Assembly (NCBI RefSeq): GCF_012273515.2
Contig: NZ_CP050975.2
Coordinates: 3,348,001 to 3,412,000 of the forward strand
Direction: 5' to 3'
DNA: 64,000 bases
Source: Streptomyces sp. RPA4-2
Lineage (GTDB): Bacteria > Actinomycetota > Actinomycetes > Streptomycetales > Streptomycetaceae
This document shows positions 43,902 through 51,378 of this stretch, piece after piece; positions within the stretch are counted from its first letter, which is position 1, and every line of letters begins with the position of its first letter. Both the position numbers and the translations under genes were made by a program. A model generated the notes under the pieces. That model saw only the letters and a list, made by a program, of their open reading frames with translations. It did not search any database and was not told the DNA's origin.

Positions 43902-46900
43902 TTGCCCAAGGTTCCCATCCCCCGGCCCGGGCCGATCGCCCTCGCCGTGGCAGCCGCGCTGACACTCGGCGTCATACCGGCGACTGCCGCTGTGTCCGCG
44001 TACTCCGCCGGTGAGGTGTCGCACAACGACGCCGGACACCAAACCCCCGACGCTGCCGGCACGCACACCGTCACCCTGATCACGGGTGACAAGGTCACCA
44101 TCGGGACCGCCGCCGACGGCACCGTCGTGCGCTCCTTCCAGGCCGCGAGCGGAGCCACCACCGGCTTCCACCGCGCTGTCGTGGACGGTGCCACCTATGT
44201 CTACCCCGACGCCGCCCTGCCGTACGTGAGCGCCGGCAGACTCGACAAGCAGCTCTTCAACGTGACGCGGTTGATCACCGAGGGCTACGACGACGCGCAC
44301 AGCTCCCGGCTGCCGCTGATCGTGCGCTACTCCGGAGCCGCCGCCAAGGCCCGCACCCGGACGAAGATGGCCGGCACGACCGACGTCCGCCGCCTGGACA
44401 GCATCCAGGGCGCGGCTCTCGCGCAGAACCACAAGCAGGCACCGGAGTTCTGGTCCTCGCTCACCGGGGTTTCCGGCGCGGCGGCCCGCTCCGCGAAGCC
44501 GTCCTTCGCGGGCGGCGTCGCCAACGTGTGGCTCGACGGCAAGGTGAAAGCCGACCTGGCCGACTCCACCGCCCAGATCGGCGCGCAGAAGGTATGGGCG
44601 GAGGGCGACACCGGCCAGGGCGTGAAGGTCGCGATGCTCGACAGCGGCGCGGACACCGAACACCCGGACCTGGTCGGGCAGGTGTCCGACAGCGCCAGCT
44701 TCGTCCCCGGCGAGGACGACATCGCCGACTACAACGGCCACGGCACGCACGTCGCCTCGACCATCGTCGGCACGGGCAGCGCCTCCGACGGCAAGGAGCG
44801 GGGTGTCGCCTCCGGCGCCCGGCTGGCCGTCGGCAAGGTGCTCAACTCCGAGGGCAGCGGCCAGGAATCCTGGATCATCGCGGGCATGGAGTGGGCCGCC
44901 CGCGACCAGAAGGCCAGGATCATCAGCATGAGCCTGGGCGGCGGCGGTGACAAGAACGACCCGATGAGCCAGGCCGTCGACGAACTAAGCCACGACACGG
45001 GCGCGTTGTTCGTGATCGCGGCGGGCAACGGCGGCCCGCACTCCATCAGCAGCCCCGGTGCCGCGGACTCCGCGCTGACCGTCGGCGCCGTCGACTCCAC
45101 CGACACGCTCGCCGACTTCTCCAGCCAGGGGCCGCGTGAAGGCGACGGCGGGCTGAAGCCGGAGATCACCGCGCCCGGCGTCGACATCGTCGCGGCGCGC
45201 TCGCACTACAAGCGCGGCTCCGGCTACTACACCACGATGAGCGGTACGTCGATGGCGACGCCGCACGTCGCCGGTGCCGCCGCGCTCCTCGCCTCCGAGC
45301 ACCCCGACTGGACGGGCACCCAGCTCAAGGAGGCGCTGGTCAGCAGCGCCAAGGCGACCCCGGCGTACACCCCGTACCAGGCGGGCGCCGGCCGGCTCGA
45401 CGCGCTGGCGGCCGTGCACACCACGGTCTTCGCCACCACGACCGCCTACTCCGGCTTCCACACGTGGCCCCCGAAGCCCGGGGAGACCGACACCCAGACG
45501 GTGACGTACACCAACGTCGGCGACGCCCCGGTCGGCCTCGACCTGGCGGTCGACGGCACCGTCCCCGCCGGGTTGTTCAACCTCTCCGAGGACCATGTCA
45601 CCGTGCCCGCGCACGGCACCGCCACGGTCACGCTGACCGCGGCTCTGGACAAGCTCGCGGGCGACCAGTCGGTCAGCGCCATGATCACCGGTACGGACGG
45701 CGCCGGGACGGTTCGCGCCCGGACCCTGATCGGCGCGGCCCGAGAGGGCCAGCGGCAGAATCTGACCGTCGTCGCGAAGGACCGTGCGGGCAAACCGCTG
45801 GCGGGCCGGGTCGTCCTCACCGCCGAGCACCTCTTCACGGTGATGGACCTCGACGCGTCCGGCACCGGCACGACGCGGCTGCCCGTCGGCAGCTACAGCG
45901 GCTGGCTCACCGGGGACGTGCAGGGCGCCGAAGGCCCGAAGTCGCTCGGCATGGTGCTGCTCGCCTTCAACGACGTGAAGCTGGACCAGGACCGCACCGT
46001 CACGCTGGACGGCCGCAAGGCGCGCCGGATCCTGGCGCGCGTGCCGCAGCAGACCACCGCCGTCGCGCCGCGCCTGGACGCCCACCGGTCCTACAGCGAC
46101 AGCCTGGTGGAGACGTCGATGCTGCCCAACCCGTCGTACGACAGCATCTGGGCGCTGCCGACCGGCAAGAAGGTCACCGACGGCGAGTTCGAGGCCGGCG
46201 CCCGCTTCCGCCTCGAGCAGCCGGCGCTGACCTTGAGCACGAAGTCGACGACCTTCGACGACCCGCTGGTCAAGCGCGCGGCCACGCCGCTGCCCGCCGG
46301 CAGCCGGAACCTGACGGCGGTCTTCGCCGGCGACGGCACGGCCCAGGAGCTCGCGCGGCAGAACGTGCGCGGCAAGGCCGTCGTGGTGCGGGGCGCCGGC
46401 ACGGAAGGGATCCAGGCGCAGGCGGAGGCCGCCGCGGCGGCCGGCGCCCGGCTGCTGCTCGTCGTCAACGACGGCGTCGGCCGCCTGGAGCCCTGGGACG
46501 AGAACCCCTGGAGCCCGGCGAGCCCCGCCCCGGTGACGGTGGCGACGCTCACCGCCGACCAGGGCGCCGAGCTGATCGGCTCGCTCCGCCACGGCGCGGT
46601 CTCGCTGAAGGTCACCTCGCACCCCACGACGGACTACGTCTACGACGTGGTGCACCACTGGACCGGCGCCGTCCCGGCGGACCCGACCTGGCGTGAGGAG
46701 CCCAAGGACCTCGGCCGGGTGAACGTCTCCTTCCGGAACTACCGGCAGGGCAAGGCGATGGAGTTCCGTCCGGACGTCTGGCAGGGCTGGGCCGTCGGCA
46801 ACCAGCTCACCGCGCCCGCCCAGGGCGAGCGCACCGACTGGGTCACCGCCGGCACCACCTGGCTGGACGACGCCTTCATCCAGGGCGAGACCGGGCAGCA

Positions 46901-47615
46901 CTCGATCGACCCGCTGCAGTACTCGGCCCGCAAGACCGGCAAGGTCAACTGGTTCGGCCCGATCCAGCGGCCCCGCATGGGCCCGGCGAACTACCAGCCC
47001 GTTCGCTACCTCGACACGATGTACATCACCGCGCCCGGCTGGGGCGACTCGGGGTCCGGCCACGTCGGCGACGCCGGTGCGAACTTCGACGTCAAGGACT
47101 GGATGTCGCTGTACCAGGGCGACCAGCAGCTCGACTGGGGCAACGCCGAGTATCTGCAGGTTCCCGGGCTCGGTGCGGAGCGCCTGCCCTACCGGCTGGT
47201 CCTCGACAACGACCGTGGCGCCTGGGCCAACCCGTACTCGACGCACACGCTGACCGAGTGGAACTTCACCTCCGCGGTCACCGGCAGCGAGTCGACGGCG
47301 TCACTGCCGCTGATCCAGCTCGACTACGGCGTGGACACCGACAAGTCCGGCCGGGCCGACCGCCACGCCGGGCTGACCGTGACCGCCTCGCACCTGCCGG
47401 GCACCACCGCCGCCATCGCGAAGCCGTCCGTCGAGGTCTCCTACGACGACGGTGCGACCTGGCAGCGGACCGACCTGAGCCGGTGCGGTGACGGATGGCG
47501 GACGAACCTGCGCGCCCCGCGGTCGGCCGGCTTCGCCACCCTCCGGGTCGGCGCCCGGGACAGCGCGGGCAACACCGTCTCGCAGACGATCACCCGGGCC
47601 TTCGGCCTGCGCTGA
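43902..47615 (+). CDS. Large secreted subtilisin-like serine protease (S8)
   Basis: This 1237-residue protein starts at TTG 43902, with AGGAG six bases upstream. Residues 8-35 form a signal peptide and a propeptide of about 170 residues follows. The catalytic triad is Asp in VAMLDSGADTEHPDL, His in GHGTHVAS and Ser in SGTSMATPHVAGAAALL, with oxyanion Asn in VIAAGNGGP. The C-terminal about 750 residues contain beta-rich domains and a PA-like insert (KAVVVRGAG...ARLLLVVNDGVG). It is typical of large exported Streptomyces subtilases that degrade protein. It is monocistronic, followed by a terminator. Confidence 0.92.
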   Translation: MPKVPIPRPGPIALAVAAALTLGVIPATAAVSAYSAGEVSHNDAGHQTPDAAGTHTVTLITGDKVTIGTAADGTVVRSFQAASGATTGFHRAVVDGATYVYPDAALPYVSAGRLDKQLFNVTRLITEGYDDAHSSRLPLIVRYSGAAAKARTRTKMAGTTDVRRLDSIQGAALAQNHKQAPEFWSSLTGVSGAAARSAKPSFAGGVANVWLDGKVKADLADSTAQIGAQKVWAEGDTGQGVKVAMLDSGADTEHPDLVGQVSDSASFVPGEDDIADYNGHGTHVASTIVGTGSASDGKERGVASGARLAVGKVLNSEGSGQESWIIAGMEWAARDQKARIISMSLGGGGDKNDPMSQAVDELSHDTGALFVIAAGNGGPHSISSPGAADSALTVGAVDSTDTLADFSSQGPREGDGGLKPEITAPGVDIVAARSHYKRGSGYYTTMSGTSMATPHVAGAAALLASEHPDWTGTQLKEALVSSAKATPAYTPYQAGAGRLDALAAVHTTVFATTTAYSGFHTWPPKPGETDTQTVTYTNVGDAPVGLDLAVDGTVPAGLFNLSEDHVTVPAHGTATVTLTAALDKLAGDQSVSAMITGTDGAGTVRARTLIGAAREGQRQNLTVVAKDRAGKPLAGRVVLTAEHLFTVMDLDASGTGTTRLPVGSYSGWLTGDVQGAEGPKSLGMVLLAFNDVKLDQDRTVTLDGRKARRILARVPQQTTAVAPRLDAHRSYSDSLVETSMLPNPSYDSIWALPTGKKVTDGEFEAGARFRLEQPALTLSTKSTTFDDPLVKRAATPLPAGSRNLTAVFAGDGTAQELARQNVRGKAVVVRGAGTEGIQAQAEAAAAAGARLLLVVNDGVGRLEPWDENPWSPASPAPVTVATLTADQGAELIGSLRHGAVSLKVTSHPTTDYVYDVVHHWTGAVPADPTWREEPKDLGRVNVSFRNYRQGKAMEFRPDVWQGWAVGNQLTAPAQGERTDWVTAGTTWLDDAFIQGETGQHSIDPLQYSARKTGKVNWFGPIQRPRMGPANYQPVRYLDTMYITAPGWGDSGSGHVGDAGANFDVKDWMSLYQGDQQLDWGNAEYLQVPGLGAERLPYRLVLDNDRGAWANPYSTHTLTEWNFTSAVTGSESTASLPLIQLDYGVDTDKSGRADRHAGLTVTASHLPGTTAAIAKPSVEVSYDDGATWQRTDLSRCGDGWRTNLRAPRSAGFATLRVGARDSAGNTVSQTITRAFGLR

Positions 47616-47647
47616 CGTCACCCCCCGGGAGGTCACCCGGGACAGCA

Positions 47648-47688
47648 CCGCGTGGGCGGGACCGCAGCCGGCGGCCCCGCCCACGCGG
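47648..47688 (+). terminator. Terminator of the subtilase gene
   Basis: A perfect 13-bp GC stem (47648-47660 with 47676-47688, arm CCGCGTGGGCGGG) with a 15-base loop lies 32 bases after the stop. No T-tract follows, as is usual in Streptomyces. Confidence 0.75.
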
Positions 47689-47921
47689 CGTTCCCGGTCG
47701 TCGGAGGATCCATGAGGACACCTCGTCGCGGGACGGCGAGCGAGTGCTCGTGGACCGCCGGTGTCCCCGCGGAATGAGCAAAGAACGGGCTCACCTGGAC
47801 GAACGGCTCCGCGACGCGGCGCCGCCGCGGACCCGCGCCGGACAGCACCGGACCCTCTCCGCGATCACGTGGAGGCGGTCCGGTTCTCGGTGCCGGGGGG
47901 GGCAAACATGCCTTGACCAGC

Positions 47922-47945
47922 AAAAAGGCCCTCCCAGGGGAGGGC
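47922..47945 (-). terminator. Former tRNA terminator left of the AICE
   Basis: On the minus strand, GCCCTCCC-ct-GGGAGGGC followed by CTTTTT lies directly beyond the tRNA 3' remnant. The matching hairpin at 62514-62538 follows the intact tRNA. It is the original terminator of the tRNA-Arg gene, separated from it by insertion. Confidence 0.75.
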
Positions 47946-47953
47946 TCTCAGTG

Positions 47954-48000
47954 GCGCCCCCGGCAGGACTCGAACCTGCGGCCAAGCGCTTAGAAGGCGC
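47954..48000. other. attL: 3' remnant of tRNA-Arg(UCU)
   Basis: Its 47 bases are identical to 62547-62593. They include the T-arm, variable loop and anticodon-loop side of tRNA-Arg on the minus strand, without the 5' half, so no tRNA is made. It marks the left crossover of the element. Confidence 0.92.
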
Positions 48001-48069
48001 TTGGTGAGATCACCGGCGCACGCCCTCTGACCTCACGTTCTTCGGCTGACGACTGCGAACGTGCGGCGC

Positions 48070-48088
48070 CTTCGACACGCATTCGACA
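48070..48088 (+). promoter_or_regulatory. Putative integrase arm site, left
   Basis: CTTCGACACGCATTCGACA recurs with one change at 62385-62403 in the same orientation. Both lie inside the element near its ends, 69 and 143 bases from the att cores, so in the circular form they would flank attP. Confidence 0.6.
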
Positions 48089-48145
48089 GAGTGGCGGGCA
48101 ACGCGGGTCGGCTGAAGCCGTACGCCCGGGGGTATCCGCCTGAAC

Positions 48146-48253
48146 ATGCTTGCTCTGATTGCCTACCGCTCGTACCACGGCGCAACGACCGTGTGGGCCT
48201 TCGTCGTTGCCATCCTCATCGTGCTGGTGGCCGGTTGGTACATCCGACGCTGA
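48146..48253 (+). CDS. Very small membrane protein
   Basis: This 35-residue frame from ATG 48146 encodes one hydrophobic helix (TTVWAFVVAILIVLVAGWYI) flanked by Arg/Tyr residues, with a basic C-terminus YIRR. The ribosome-binding site is weak (GGGGGTA 13 bases upstream). The clean helix and positive flanks suggest a real gene. Function is unknown. Confidence 0.45.
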   Translation: MLALIAYRSYHGATTVWAFVVAILIVLVAGWYIRR

Positions 48254-48301
48254 AGGTAGTCGCGACACCCGCGCATCTGCTTCCGCAGGTCCGGTAGGCC
48301 G

Positions 48302-48450
48302 CTATGGACGGTTGATCGAAATCTCGTAGACGATCTCGTAGTGAGCGGCGGGCACCACGATGTCCGCAGTCTCCACGGCCCGCCCCTCGTCGCTGTAATA
48401 CGTCCGCGCCGCGGCACTCTGGATGCCGGGTGCAGGTCGGGCAACTGCTC
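48302..48450 (-). pseudogene. C-terminal remnant of a GntR/UTRA regulator
   Basis: On the minus strand, up to the TAG at 48302-48304, the frame reads AAARTYYSDEGRAVETADIVV then PAAHYEIVYEISINRP. This is the end of a UTRA ligand domain as in GntR/HutC regulators. No DNA-binding part and no start codon precede it, so it is a truncated relic. Confidence 0.65.
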
Positions 48451-48569
48451 CGGAGGCCCTCTGGGCCTGTGGCGTCGCTGCTGGTCACAGGGCCGCTTCT
48501 GCGTGCTCGACGGCCGCATGTCCACGGATGGTCCACGGGCGCTGATGCCTACCCGCATGTGCCGGACCG

Positions 48570-48776
48570 GTGCTGCGGGACGAGTCGGGGCGGGGGTTGC
48601 CTCTGGTGGAGGTACTCGCGGAGAGGTGGGTCGTAGGGGAGCGCGAGCTCGGCGGGATCGTGAGGTGCAAGTTGACCCTGGTGGACGGGGGAGCCACTCG
48701 TACGCGCGCGTGTGACGACGACACGCCAAGCGCCGGTTCCCGAATCACGATTTTACGTTACATGAGGTGTCTTTGA
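48570..48776 (+). pseudogene. Remnant of an HATPase anti-sigma-like protein
   Basis: The frame reads ESGRGLPLVEVLAERWVVGE, the G2 box of Streptomyces HATPase_c proteins (GRGL-L-V-LA-RWG). The N-terminal ATP-binding half is absent, and the end lacks normal codon bias. It is probably a fragment left by a deletion. Confidence 0.5.
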
Positions 48777-48871
48777 CGGCGAGTCGGACTCAACGGTGCA
48801 TTGCGGACGTCAATATGAATATGTCCGACCCAGGCAGGCGCATTTGGCACCTGCCGTGAAAGGAGCACGGA

Positions 48872-49225
48872 ATGCGGGTTTCCCGTTTTGCCGCCGCGCT
48901 GGGCGTCGCGGCCGCCATCCTGGTAGGCGGCGCCACTGGCGCCAGCGCCGCCGCGCCTTCGGTGGTATCTCATGCCACGCACGACCGTGGTCACGACCAT
49001 AGGGGCGGCGACCGTGACGGCCGCTGGGGTCACGACCACGACGGCCGCTGGGGCCACCACCGCGGCGACCGCGACGGCCGCTGGGGTCACGACCACGACG
49101 GCCGCTGGGGCCACCACCGCGACGACCACGACGGCCGCTGGGGTCACGACCACGACGGCCGCTGGGGCCACCACCGCGACGACCACGACGGCCGCTGGGG
49201 TCACCACCGCGACGACCACCGCTGA
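48872..49225 (+). CDS. Secreted His/Asp/Arg-Trp repeat protein
   Basis: This 117-residue protein starts at ATG 48872 after AAAGGAG. It has a signal peptide (1-27, FAAALGVAAAILVGGATGASA-A). From residue 49 a 19-residue unit, DGRWGHDHDGRWGHHRDDH, is repeated three times and then partly (57-bp DNA units at 49016-49072, 49073-49129 and 49130-49186). The mature protein is extremely rich in His, Asp, Arg, Gly and Trp and has no Cys. His/Asp spacing suits binding of divalent metals such as Zn, Ni or Cu; this is inference. No family is recognised. Confidence 0.75.
   Translation: MRVSRFAAALGVAAAILVGGATGASAAAPSVVSHATHDRGHDHRGGDRDGRWGHDHDGRWGHHRGDRDGRWGHDHDGRWGHHRDDHDGRWGHDHDGRWGHHRDDHDGRWGHHRDDHR
49016..49219 (+). 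repeat. 57-bp tandem repeats in the His-rich gene
   Basis: Three full units and a 33-base partial unit, in frame, encode the repeated His/Asp motif. The second and third units encode identical residues, indicating recent expansion. Confidence 0.85.
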
Positions 49226-49310
49226 CCGTCCTTGGGGGTGCACTTCCGCTGTTGGGGAGGGCACCCCTTCCGCGTCCTCCGCATACCTTCGGCCGCACAG
49301 ACACCCGCGA

Positions 49311-49412
49311 CAGGCCGAGATCTACGATCCGCTCGATTCCGACCGCAGGGATCTGGATCCTCACATTGGTGTCGTGCAGGAGTTCAATGCGCGTCGGGTG
49401 CTGGACATCGCA
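49311..49412 (+). pseudogene. N-terminal fragment of a SAM methyltransferase
   Basis: The frame reads AEIYDPLDSDRRDLDPHIGV then VQEFNARRVLDIAS. It matches the start of class I methyltransferases (YDPLD-DR-DLD...EF-ARRVLD-G-GTG). The glycine-rich SAM loop and everything beyond are lost, and there is no start codon with a ribosome-binding site. The stretch 49226-49673 holds nothing else but a hairpin. Confidence 0.6.
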
Positions 49413-49624
49413 TCCAGGGACGGGTGCGCGACACCCGCTTTAGGAGTTCGATCCGGCGGCCCTTCGAGGCCTGCATAGCGGCTTCGTACCGCCGTTCGTG
49501 GGTGCGCCCTCAGCTGCACTAATACGCCGACGTTCGCGCCCGTTGATGTCAGGACTCGATGTCAGCTGGCTCGCTGACGTCCCTGAACCGCGGATCGTGA
49601 GGCAAAGGCGTTTGCGGGGTCACA

Positions 49625-49659
49625 GGGCGTATCGCCCCCAGGTAGGGGGCGATACGCCC
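49625..49659. terminator. Perfect 15-bp hairpin after the DinB-like gene
   Basis: GGGCGTATCGCCCCC, a five-base loop and the exact complement form a very stable symmetric stem 15 bases beyond the stop of the minus-strand DinB-like gene. It can end transcription from both sides. Confidence 0.8.
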
Positions 49660-49673
49660 TGCCGCGCCGCTGG

Positions 49674-50243
49674 CTAACCCATGGTCTTGGCGCCGTCCAG
49701 GGACTCGCGGATGATGTCGGCGTGGCCGGCGTGCTGGGCGGTCTCGGTGATGATGTGCATCAGTACCCGGCGGGCCGACCATCGCGTGCCCGGTTCGGAC
49801 CACGGGGCCTTCGGTAGCGGTTGTGTGGCGTCCAGGTCGGGGAGGGTGGCGATCAGTTCGTCTGTTCGGCGGGCTACCTCGGCGTAGTCGGCGAGCACGC
49901 CGGTCAGCGTCTCGCCGGGCAGCATCCGGAACTCGTCGGCCCGTCGGGCCCAGTCGGCCTCGGTCATGGAGGTGAAGTCGGGCATCGCCGACGGGCCGTC
50001 CAGGATGAACTGCGCCCAGGCTCGCTCGACCGCAGTGACATGTTTGATCAGGCCGCCCAAGCACAGCTGGCTGACGGTGGTCCGGCGCCCGGCCTGCTCG
50101 TCGGTGAGGTCACGGGTGGTGAATCGCAGGAAATGACGATGCTTGGCCAGGGCCTCCAGCAAGTCGGCGCGCTCGCCGGTAGCGGTGGGCTCATGGGCCG
50201 AGTCGTGGGTGGCCAGTTCGTTGACAGTCACGGTCTCGCTCAT
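49674..50243 (-). CDS. DinB-superfamily protein (DUF664-like)
   Basis: This 189-residue protein starts at ATG 50243 with GGAAGG upstream. The helical bundle includes RADLLEALAKHRHFLRFTTRDLTDEQAGRRTTV, LGGLIKHVTAVERAW and VLMHIITETAQHAGHADIIRESLDG. The His residues in IKH and QHAGHAD form the usual DinB metal triad. Such proteins are metal-dependent transferases, for instance mycothiol-linked; the substrate is unknown. It lies in the cargo half of the AICE. Confidence 0.85.
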   Translation of the reverse strand: MSETVTVNELATHDSAHEPTATGERADLLEALAKHRHFLRFTTRDLTDEQAGRRTTVSQLCLGGLIKHVTAVERAWAQFILDGPSAMPDFTSMTEADWARRADEFRMLPGETLTGVLADYAEVARRTDELIATLPDLDATQPLPKAPWSEPGTRWSARRVLMHIITETAQHAGHADIIRESLDGAKTMG

Positions 50244-50367
50244 GGTCGCTGCCTTCCGTGGTTCGTCTTGTGCCGGGCAAGGAGGACGCTAGGGGGCATG
50301 GAGGTCAGATACTGACCTAAATGACCGGAGGGGTGAGGATGCTGAGGCTTGACCTGGTGCTTGACCT

Positions 50368-50411
50368 GTCGGGGTGGCGGGATTTGAACCCAGGACCTCT
50401 TCGTCCCGAAG
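50368..50411 (-). other. 3' remnant of tRNA-Pro(CGG), degenerate att site
   Basis: On the minus strand the sequence runs from the anticodon loop TTCGGGA through the variable loop and T-arm (GGTTCAAATCC) to the acceptor strand CACCCCG and discriminator A. It matches the 3' half of tRNA-Pro. The 5' half is absent. Downstream (50468-50512) TGTCC-type words repeat, as seen near tyrosine-integrase att sites. It is probably a relic of another integration event. Confidence 0.7.
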
Positions 50412-50557
50412 CAACTTGGGTGGGCTGCTGACCTTGGGCCACTGCTCGTCTGACCTGCTGCGCTGGTCCGTAGGTGTCCTTGCGTGTCCGCCGCTGTCCG
50501 TCCGCGTTGTCACGCAGTTAGATACTCAACGCTGCGGCCCCTGTCGGGTGCTGAGGC

Positions 50558-50998
50558 TCAGGTGGACTCATGCAGCGCAGCGAGTTCCTTCAGGTCGTTC
50601 GCGACCAGGACCTGAGCAAGGCGCCCGGCGACGGCAACGACCTTTGGCCAAGAGGGCGACTGTAGATACTCCTCGTCCGTGTCGTTGGGCGCCTGGGCCG
50701 CTGCGGCGTTGAGCGCGATGCCCAACTCACGCATGCGAGCCACCTCTTCCTCAGTTCTCAGACTGACGCCGAGAAATCTCTCGGGCTCGTCGGCGTCGCA
50801 GAAGTCGTCAAAGAGCGTGTGGAAGACGTGGTCCAGGCTCTCGAACGCCGATGGGTCGAGCCAGACGTCCTGCTGCCAGGGTGGATTGGCCAGAGCCAGT
50901 ACCGCGGGTACGACGTGGACTCGGTGGTTCGCTATGAGGCGGGCGTCTTCGCACACGGCGCCGAGCCTATCGACGGCACCCTGAGGACGTATCGGCAT
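50558..50998 (-). CDS. Conserved Streptomyces hypothetical protein (SCO4402-like)
   Basis: This 146-residue protein starts at ATG 50998; ATG 51031 inside the repeat is possible but less likely. The core ARLIANHRVHVVPAVLALANPPWQQDVWLDPSAFESLDHVFHTLFDDFCDADEPERFLGVSLRTEEEVARM is conserved in a Streptomyces family I recall as SCO4402-like. No enzymatic motif is visible. The repeat copy 2 lies 25 bases upstream, as copy 1 lies upstream of ettA. Confidence 0.7.
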   Translation of the reverse strand: MPIRPQGAVDRLGAVCEDARLIANHRVHVVPAVLALANPPWQQDVWLDPSAFESLDHVFHTLFDDFCDADEPERFLGVSLRTEEEVARMRELGIALNAAAAQAPNDTDEEYLQSPSWPKVVAVAGRLAQVLVANDLKELAALHEST

Positions 50999-51022
50999 TT
51001 CCGGGAAGCCGCCTGGTGAGAA

Positions 51023-51158
51023 ACACCCCATCTTGCCTGACGGCCACCCTTCGAAGGAAACGCGTTCGGTCAGGGGGCTGTGACCTGGCCGTTCACCAGC
51101 TGCCCTGGTAGCTGACCTGTCACGGGTTGTCGCCGCCGGTCACTGTCGAGCGACCTCG
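51023..51158 (-). repeat. Repeat element copy 2, with hairpin
   Basis: This is the second copy of the element at 39333-39466. The hairpin (51097-51116) is CCAGCTGCC-ct-GGTAGCTGA; compared with copy 1, two base pairs change on both sides (G-C to A-T, T-A to C-G), so pairing is kept. No gene lies in 51159-51378 on a supported frame, although minus-strand codons at 51176-51340 look partly coding. Confidence 0.75.
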
Positions 51159-51378
51159 CACGGCCCAGGGACGGCCCAGAGTGATCGTTCAGGCCGGTCC
51201 CACTCGTCCAGCTTGATCTTCACCTGGCAGTTGTGGTCTGCATGCCAGATGACCCCGCCCGCGACACTCGGGAAGGCCGGTGGGGTGATGTCAGGCACCT
51301 CGGCGGTGGTGTCGCCGCGCTGGAGTGCGGTGTGGCGTTGATGCTGGCAGTCATCGTGCGAAGGAGGCTGTCGTAGAC

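Noticed and set aside
43476..47246. Long minus-strand frames opposite the subtilase
   Set aside because: They are GC-bias shadows of the S8 protease gene, rich in Arg, Gly and Val without domains.
47955..48000. Functional second tRNA-Arg gene
   Set aside because: The 5' half (acceptor strand, D-arm) is missing, so it is only the att remnant.
48061..48297. Plus-strand frame of 78 codons at the left end of the AICE
   Set aside because: It is Arg/His/Pro-rich without structure and overlaps the better candidate small membrane gene at 48146.
39333..51158. Genomic island bounded by the 135-base repeats
   Set aside because: No integrase or tRNA belongs to these borders, copy 2 lies inside the AICE, and the repeat position before two start codons fits a leader element better.
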